Shown: positions 56,801-64,000 of the stretch, one piece after another
Position numbering within the stretch: the stretch's first letter is position 1
Layout of the letters: every line of letters starts with the position of its first letter
Source: Pratylenchus scribneri
Lineage: Eukaryota > Nematoda > Chromadorea > Rhabditida > Pratylenchidae
NCBI GenBank assembly: GCA_030063045.1
Contig: JAQSEB010000059.1
Location: forward strand, 3,224,001 to 3,288,000
DNA length: 64,000 bases
Reading direction: 5' to 3'
Notes under the pieces: generated by a model
Told to the model about the DNA's origin: nothing
What the model saw: only the letters and a program-made list of their open reading frames with translations
Database searches by the model: none
Program-made: the position numbers and the translations under genes

Positions 56801-59800
56801 GAGGTGAAAATTGGGATTTGGGGGTTTTCGGGTATGTAGAATCCAAAAATGATATTGGTTTAATGATCCGCGCGAAAGGTGGTTTGCAAACCAGTTTAAA
56901 ATGGAAATTTTTATTGGATTGAGGTGAAAATTGGGATTCTCTGATTTTCGGATATGGAGAATTCGGAAATAATGTTCATTTTATTATCTATGAAAAAGGT
57001 AGTTAGCAAACCGGTTCAAAAAGTTTCTAAAATAGGGAATAAAGTCGGCGAGCGAAGCGAGCCTGCCCACGACTTTTAAATAATTTCAAAGTCCGAAGCC
57101 CTAGGGTAGGTCGAACGCGCCTTGGCGCGTTTACATGAACAGAAGGCTGTAATCCCCCCGACATCTTACCAAATTCTTCCCACATATTCCTTCCATCCAA
57201 TTTTCTTACGCCCCACTTCCCTTACGTTATATACAATATAAAAAGCTAATGTCAGGCGGTTTTTGGGGTAAAATAAGGTTCGGTTTGAGAGTTGGGGGAT
57301 GGGACGTCGATAAATATATCCAAAAAGCGTTCGTTTAGAAAAATTTAAGAGGGCTTGGTTTGAAGTTGATTTTGGCCAGGTGGTTAGCAGAGGGGGAAAA
57401 CCGGTTTTTGGACTTAGAATTTGGCCGAATTTTTTAGATTTTCGTTTATAACTTTTTTGTGGGTGGGTCTTTTGAAATATTTTATAGCCCTCACCCCGCA
57501 CCCATGTGCGGGCTTCAAAATGACATATGGCATGATGGGGTGCGCAGCTTGGCCTAGGAGGAGTTTGTTAAGTTCTATGCGCAGGTCATGATTTGGCCAA
57601 TCTCGCCCCAGAGCTAACCCTATAGTGGAAGTAGGAATTGGATGATGAAAATTGGGATTCGGGGGTTTTCGAATATGGAGAATTCAAATATGAAATCCGT
57701 TTTGAGATCTGCGCAAGGAGTGGTTTGCAAACCGGTTCAGAGAATGTCCAAAAATGGAAATTTTGCCAGAATGATGTGAAAATTGGGATTTGGGGTTTTC
57801 GAATATGAAGAATTTAAAAATGAAATCCGTTTTAAGATCTGCGCAAGGATGGTTTGCAAACCGGTTCAGAGAATGTCCAAAAATGGAAATTTTGCCAGAA
57901 TGATGTGAAAATTGGGATTTGTAGGTTTTCGAATATGGGAAATTCAAAAATGGCAATGGAAAAGTGCAGGCGAGCGAAGCGAGCCTGCCCACGACCCAAA
58001 AGTGCCGGCGAGCGAAGCGAGCCTGCCCACGACCTTAAAAAGGCGAGCGAGCGAAGCGAGCCTTTACCAAAATCTTTAAATAATTTAAAAATCCGAATCC
58101 CTAGGGTAGGTCGAACGCGCCTTGGCGCGTTTTTACAAACATTCCCAACATATAAACCCCTCCCATATATTCCTTTGGCCCAAGTATTCCTTCCACCCAC
58201 TTCCCTCACGCCCACTTCCCTAACGTCCACTAGTTATTTTATATAAAATTAAAACCAACCAATTTTGATTGTCCCACTCATCACTCGACAAAGGGAAATT
58301 CGCCTTTGTTGTTGGCGTTGATCGACTGCTTTGAATGATTTGGCCACAAATGCCAAAATTATTTTCGAATTGGCCGGATTGCATTCAAAAATTGCCGTTG
58401 AAGTCGAAGGCAACGGTGGTAATTGTCGTGGATGATTATTTTCTTAAAAATATTTATTCAAAATAATTAATTAATTTACCTGTTTGTGCTGTTCCATTGG
58501 TGGATAATCCGAGGACATCGGCGGCGATGAACAATTCTCGGAGTCGACCATCCTTGGATTGATAAGCTCTCTGGGCTGATTTACATTTGGCACAGGTCCG
58601 AACCACGGTGGAACTTAATGGCAGCCAATTTCGCATTAATTCAGGAAAAGCCTGGAAAATTTTCGGTTTAAAATTTAATTCCCATTTTTATTGATTTACT
58701 TCGTCCGCTCTCTTCGCTTTCAATGGGGGTAATGCCAATTTGGATGCCAATTGTTGCAGTCTGACAATGTCCTTTTCAATTAATGCACATTTATGCACTT
58801 CCCAAATTGGTTCCAGCACAAATTGTTCTTTAATTTAATATTTTAATTTATTAATTAAAATAAAAACCAACCAAAAAGTGGCTTTTTCCCTTTCTGTTCA
58901 GCACCATTGCAAATTTCTCCACTTTTTTGAACAAAATAATGATCCCTCGAGAATAAATGTGGCATTAATTTTGCTTTCAATTTGTTAATTTCTTCCTAAA
59001 TTTTAATTAAACTTATTTATTTTTTAATATTAATTAACAAAACATCGATTGTTTGTTTTCCTTCTTTCATCGCCGGCTGTTGATCCCATGAGCCTCGGAC
59101 TGTCAATCTTTTGGCCCAAAGTTGGCCAAAATCCTCCAAAGTAAATGCGTAGCCATAAAGAGCCGATGCAAAAAGGACATTTCCTTTTGACGGATTAAAG
59201 TGGAGTTGGCTTTCAATCTGAAATTAAATAATATAAAAGGCATTATTAATGGATAAATTTAAAATGTTAAAAATTTAAATGTTTTGGGCTTTATTTTTAT
59301 AATTTAGTTATGAAATCGAAAAATGAATTTAATTTACAAAAAATTAACCCAAATTTAATATACCTGTTCAACCGTGTGCCAATCTTCGTCGAGCAGTTGC
59401 CCTTGGATTGTTTTCGAAATGCAGGCATTGACAAATTCGATCAGTCGTTGCAAATGGCTGTGAGCCTCGCCCACCGACATTTTCAATTCAACAATTAATC
59501 TGGAATTATATTAAATTAAATAAATTTATTTAAATAATGAAAACCTGTCCAATTTGTTCAGCACCAAAATAATGTCCAATTTCCTTGTCAATGCTTGACG
59601 GATGAGAGATTCCGTTTGGGAGCAAACACCTTCGACTGCATCGACCAAAAGTAGGGCAATATCGGCCAAATTAACAGCTGAACTCACTTCCGTGCAAAAA
59701 TCCACATGTCCAGGACTGCAAAATTGATTATAATTTTATAAAAGAAAATGAATAATTTTCTCTAGTTAATAACCCATAAGCTAAATTTTTTACATCTTTC

Positions 59801-60172
59801 TCCAACCCAACCTGTCTATTAAATTCAGCAACAATGGTTCATAATAGAGAGTGATGGCGCTGGATTTCATTGTAATTCCCCGAGTCTGCTCATCTTCACG
59901 ACTGTCCATGTAGCGCAATTTGCCGGCCAAACGGGCTTAAAAAATTATTAAATTTAGAACAATATTATTCATAACAGAAAAACCTGAAATGATGCCATTC
60001 GCTGATACGAGGAAATCGGCCAATGTGGTTTTTCCATGGTCAACGTGGGCAATGATGCAAACATTGCGCACCATTAATGGAGAGCACTAAAATATTTTAC
60101 TGAATTCTTTTGATTATATTAATGAATAACCTCTTGAAATGCACTGCGCAAGCGTTTATCCCCGTTATTCAT
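53880..60172 (-). CDS. EFL1: EFL1, elongation-factor-like GTPase of 60S maturation
   Basis: Many short exons from [14 protein letters not shown] (ATG at 60170-60172). G-domain: [17 protein letters not shown] (P-loop), [18 protein letters not shown] (switch I), LIDSPGHVDF (G3), NKLD (G4). Later: [30 protein letters not shown], an EF-2-like domain II with [35 protein letters not shown] and [12 protein letters not shown], and [19 protein letters not shown]. The end is [49 protein letters not shown]. All are colinear with human EFL1. With SBDS it evicts eIF6 from pre-60S subunits in the cytoplasm. Most introns are under 100 nt, but the one at 56083-58255 is about 2.2 kb and filled with repeats. 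The long insertion typical of vertebrate EFL1 between the G domain and domain II is short here. Confidence 0.95.
56110..58250. repeat. Nested tandem repeats inside an EFL1 intron (possible transposon remnant)
   Basis: Two copies of a unit of about 1.1 kb lie head to tail. For example, CCAAAAAGCGTTCGTTTAG near 56218 recurs near 57320, and AAAACCGGTTTTTGGACTTA recurs likewise. Each copy holds a subrepeat of about 130 bp centred on the palindrome GGTTTGCAAACC (56621, 56751, 56881, 57722, 57851). Each copy ends with GGCGAGCGAAGCGAGCCTGC, then CCCTAGGGTAGGTCGAACGC and the hairpin AACGCGCCTTGGCGCGTT (about 57115 and 58117). The second copy carries extra tandem GCGAGCGAAGCGAGCC units (57970-58065). 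No transposase. Confidence 0.85.
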
Positions 60173-60600
60173 CACGGATTTTTACGCTCTGTTAAATTTT
60201 AAAAAACTGAAAAATTGTAAAAATCCTCCCATAAAAAAAGATAAGTTTGATGCAATTTATGCTAAACAAATATAAATGAACAATTCATGTTCCATGGATT
60301 TTATTTATTCATAAATAGAATTTAAATAATATTTGATGACCGTAGATTTATAGGCGGCGGATATTCATCATTTATTGGGGAATATAGGGAAGAGATAGGT
60401 CAAAAATAAATTCGAATTTTGTTGAAAAATGCCGAATTTTGAAGGAAATTATAAAATTGAAAAACTGGTCATGAACATTGGGAATAAATATAGAGAAATG
60501 GCTATGTTTCTCGGGTCCATAATAAATTCTTTAATTAAAGTCATCTTCTTCAAACCATGCTTCTCATTTAATTCATATTCCATTTCTTATTTGTCCTCAA

Positions 60601-61418
60601 TCAATCCTCGAATTCCTTATCGAACATGAATTCGCCGAGGCCTTTGCCGACGCGTTTCAAATTGGTGATGATCTTGCTGAAAATTTATTTTGGGATTATT
60701 TTAATTTGTTTTTAATTACCCAATCTCCTCAATGGATTCGACCTGTTCGCGCAAATATTTGTCCTCAAGGAAGTCGCACATCTATAAGAAATTCATAATA
60801 AAGACAATATAATCTAGACAGAATTAACATCACAAACCTGTGGATCGCCATTGGTGCCTGCAAGAGTATGAAGTTCAAGCAATGATTGATTGTTGAATTT
60901 CTCGAGGGCCAGTGCAGCCTGGAATGCCTCCAAAGCCGAACCCCATTCATCCTTCTCAGGTTTCTGAATTGATAATTATTATTGTTGATATTTTATACGA
61001 TTTCGGCCTACCTGGACATTCTGCAGCACAATGCGACCACCACGAGTGTTCTAAAAAATTGGGAATATTTTATCGTAGTAGAATAAATAAATACAATGTC
61101 ATCAAGTGTTCTAAATTCTACAACTAAAAGTTAAAATCCAACCTGATACTTCATAAGGGTGGTGGCATGTTCTCTCTCTTCGTCCGATTGTTTCTTGAAC
61201 CATTTGGCAATGTTGTGCAGGGCAACGTCCTCACGGTCAAAGTAATAGGACTGAATAAACATTTTTATCCATCATATAATTATTATTGTGAAACTAACCA
61301 TGGAGAGATAGACATAACTGGCGTAAAGTTCGATGTTGATTTGTTTGTTGATTCCAGCTTCGGAATCGGCCGCGAAATTTTGTCGGATCAATGAATTTCC
61401 TTCTTGAGGTTGAGCCAT
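60601..61418 (-). CDS. Ferritin, heavy-chain (ferroxidase) type
   Basis: Five exons starting [20 protein letters not shown] (ATG 61416-61418) and ending FMFDKEFED. Four-helix-bundle motifs: [74 protein letters not shown]. The ferroxidase ligands of H-type ferritin are all present by position: Glu in INIEL, Glu and His in EEREHA, Glu in LALEKF, and Gln in REQVE. It has about 172 residues, the usual cytosolic length, with no signal peptide. It oxidises and stores iron in 24-mer shells. I looked for an iron-responsive element upstream and saw none, in line with nematode ferritins. Certain identity. Confidence 0.97.
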
Positions 61419-62517
61419 TTCTTCTTCGATTTTAGGAATCCGAAAATAAATAAAATTGAGATTTTTAAATTCTTCTAAAAAGTAGTAAATTTATTTGGAA
61501 AAATTGTAAATATTTTTAGCAAATAGGACAGGAATTAGGTGCGCCGCGGTATTTTCAGTAATGAATGATCAAAAATTGATAAAAAGAGGATATTTTGCTG
61601 GCGCTCGACTTTATGATTTTGATGATAAAAAGTCGGGAAAATAAGATGATTAATAACGACAAACTAAACTAAAACTAACAAATATAAATTGATTTGAGGC
61701 TGGGCTGCTTGCTACTTTTGATAGGATAATAGATAGTACAAAGAAAATACATACGCAAGGGAAAGGAAAAAGGATTAAATGAATTGTAAATAAATGGACA
61801 AATTTTGAGATTGTAAATTTCAAATCGATTGATTAAGAATTATTAGCTAAAGAGCTAAACAAATTAGATTACAACTTTATATAAAACTTAAATTATTTAA
61901 TTTTTGCCAAGTTAAGAAGAGTGATACTAATGTTCTGTGGTATTGTATTGAGGTACGTGTATCACATTATCATGTTTTACGTATAATAACATTACATATT
62001 AGATATTACATTACCCCGAACCCCCCCCCCGCCCCCCCCCCCCTTCCTCTTCCTCCAAAACGATATATTAAAATTAAATTCATGAATGATTCATCTTTCA
62101 TCAATAGATCCGAATTCGACAACCCCACCCACCCCACTCAACCACAAGCACCAACTCATTCCGTCCTTTTTCTTTCATTGTCATTTTAGTCATTGTTTGG
62201 GTCCTATGAATCGAATAACCACCAACTTTTTGGTCACACTTATTGTTAACATCTAAATTCTTTATGGACCTTATTTACATTGTTAGCATATTCTTCAATC
62301 GATTCTATTAGATTTGATCTAAAATTAGTATTTTTAAAACGTTTTTTTTTAAAAAAATAATTCGGCCTTGAAAATTCTGCCTAGCCAATTAATCAATTCA
62401 ATCACTCAAATTTTATTAGTAGATAAACCGAATTCAAAGGAAATTAAAATTATTGGAAAAGAAGAATTAATTATTTGCACATCGATTATCAACGACGATT
62501 TTATTATTTTGAAATAA
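61419..62517. other. Intergenic promoter region, ferritin / SH3 adaptor
   Basis: About 1.1 kb between two divergent genes. It is AT-rich apart from a C-run broken by one G (about 62020-62045) and a following CACCCCACCCACCCCACTC-like stretch. A CTGGCGCTCGACTT block near 61598 and GGTGCGCCGCGG near 61540 are GC-rich islands close to the ferritin start. No ORF worth calling. Confidence 0.45.
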
Positions 62518-63836
62518 ATGAATACAGATCAAAAAGCGGTAATTTTTTAATTGATTAATTAAACATACTGAATAAAAGTAATATTTTTCAGGAAAAAGGA
62601 AATGTTGCAAGAATTGTGGATCGACTCAGCAAGGATTTTGGGGGATCTGTTGGAAATGCTGGCAGCGGAACTGGCAAAACAGAGAATGTTCCATTGAGGA
62701 ATCGAGGTTTGTCAATCATCACTAAAAAAGTTGAAATCAAAATATTCCACATCCATTCCAATTCCAAATCAATTCCAGTTGTTGGCGTTGGTGCTAATAT
62801 AGGGTGGGTTGATCCAACCGCCCAATCGGCCATCACAAAAGACACGGCCGCCATTGTTCGATTCTCCTATTCTGCCCAGCAACCCGATGAACTCGACCTC
62901 AAAGAGGGTGATGAGTTGTTGGTGTTGGATATGGTTGAGGATGGTTGGGCCAAGGGCGAAATATTGAATTCGCCGAGTCATCCGGGCAGAAAGGGGCGTA
63001 TTGGGCTTTATCCCACTAATTTTGTGTCGACCATCTCGCCAACACCTATAACACAAACTCCGCGTGAGAATTGGGGGAATTTATTTTTCTTGGGCAAAAT
63101 TTTTAAAAATTCCTGTAAATTCTTTTTAATATTATTTATTTCTTCAGCAATAAACAGCGTCGTTTCATCATCTGGCTTGACCTCAGCTTTTCCACGCACT
63201 ATCGAAACTAATCAAAGTAAGTAATTCTATAAATTCAAAATAATATTTTTAATCTTCATTCAGATCAAGAGAATATTGTCGGCGGCATTCCGCTCTCAAA
63301 ATCCTTTCCAAAATCATCTAATGTCCAATCGACCAACCAACAGCAAAACATTCCTGAACGACGGATGCCACTATCAAATCAGAATAAGCCAAAAGGTAAG
63401 AAGAAAATTTACATCCGAATTTCATAATTTTTAACATTGAATTTAATAATTTTACAAATATTTACAAAAAAAAAATTATATAATAACATTTAATTATTTA
63501 TAGAATTGGCCAAAGTTCTATACAAATATGATTCGGCCAATAGCGATGAACTCTCATTGCCTGAAGGTGCCATTGTTACCGTAGTCAGTCGACAATGCGA
63601 AGATGAAGGATGGTTTTTAGCTGAAATTGATGGACGTCGAGGCCTCTTTCCGGACAATTTCGTTAAATTCATTCCGGACGAGGCAATTCCTCCTTTACAA
63701 ACAACGTCATCTGGCAATCAAGCACCACCTCCATTATTGCCTGCAAAGCCTCAAAAATTTGTTGGCACTTTGAACATGAATCCTCCACCAGTTGCCAGCA
63801 CTCGAGATTCATTATCGGCTTTGAACCATTCTTCAG
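62518..63836 (+). CDS. SH3KBP1: CIN85/CD2AP-type SH3 adaptor (3' end beyond window)
   Basis: Six exons (62518-62538, 62592-62706, 62779-63063, 63148-63216, 63264-63395, 63504-63836) in one frame. Start MNTDQKAEKGNVARIVDRLS. First SH3: AAIVRFSYSAQQPDELDLKE, EDGWAKGEI, GLYPTNFVSTI. Second SH3: AKVLYKYDSANSDELSLPEG, EDEGWFLAEIDGRRGLFPDN, FVKFI; this matches the third SH3 (SH3C) of CIN85/CD2AP very closely. A proline-rich stretch follows (APPPLLPAKPQK). These adaptors link receptor endocytosis and actin through Cbl, endophilin and capping protein, usually with three SH3 domains and a C-terminal coiled coil. The first SH3 is absent here, and the rest of the gene is cut by the window end. Confidence 0.87.
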
Positions 63837-64000
63837 GTATTTTTTATTAATATATTGAGTAAATCCTCTTCGAATTAATTATAGAAAATTAATTATTAAG
63901 ACCGAAAACATCTTTATTGTAAACATATTCGAAAAACCAATCAGAAATTAACTAATTTTTTGCGTACATGATTTTCACATTATCAGTTAATTATTGAAGA

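Noticed and set aside
57166..58246. ORFs in the EFL1 intron (e.g. with VREVG repeats)
   Set aside because: They are translations of tandem repeats inside a spliced intron, with no transposase or reverse-transcriptase motif.
61419..61560. Iron-responsive element upstream of ferritin
   Set aside because: No CAGUGN loop with a flanking stem and C bulge could be found by eye.

Overview
This is a eukaryotic window, almost certainly from a nematode. The genome is AT-rich. Genes are split by many short introns (mostly 30-150 nt) with TTTCAG/TTTTAG-type acceptors, and the proteins match animal families, including typical nematode ones (a degenerin, an ACR-16-like nicotinic receptor subunit, a single-domain granulin). 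I cannot name the species from sequence alone. Nothing viral or bacterial was recognised. All gene models were spliced by eye, so exon edges carry more error than gene identities.

Layout. 1-9305 (minus strand): three co-oriented genes, namely a protein with three NADAR domains (cut at the window start), the vesicle tether USO1/p115, and the SR-related splicing factor RNPS1. The gaps are about 310-350 bp, so an operon is possible. 10160-11043 (+): divergent-loop cyclophilin. 11425-13775 (-): DEG/ENaC channel. 13785-16518: a 1.8-kb minisatellite bracketed by a duplicated ~260-bp segment. 16775-21874 (-): ZNF608/609 (scribbler)-type zinc-finger protein. 22200-22519: hAT-like MITE. 22765-22978 (+): ATP synthase epsilon subunit. 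23183-26020 (-): coiled-coil protein I cannot name. 27749-28227 (-): ribosomal protein P2. 28.2-32 kb: mostly non-coding. 31975-41380 (+): a 16-exon, Q-rich NCOA6-like nuclear receptor coactivator whose hand-spliced frame stays open for 1981 codons. 42574-43245: foldback MITE. 47026-51068 (+): nicotinic acetylcholine receptor alpha-type subunit. 51511-52164 (+): granulin-domain protein. 52340-53670: second minisatellite. 53880-60172 (-): EFL1, the GTPase of late 60S ribosome maturation, with one 2.2-kb intron filled by repeats. 60601-61418 (-): ferritin. 62518-63836 (+): CIN85/CD2AP-type SH3 adaptor, cut at the window end.

The genes are mainly housekeeping (splicing, ER-Golgi traffic, translation, ribosome maturation, mitochondrial ATP synthesis, iron storage) with two ion-channel genes. 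I see no single multi-gene pathway.

Most unusual signals. (1) Two minisatellites 36 kb apart share the same 18-bp core in opposite orientation, and each sits between direct duplications of its own local flank, as if arrays insert or arise with long target duplications. (2) A eukaryotic protein carries three NADAR domains. (3) There is a near full-length NCOA6 homologue in a nematode, with a GC-AG intron just after its LXXLL box. (4) Two MITEs each have a perfect 8-bp target duplication.
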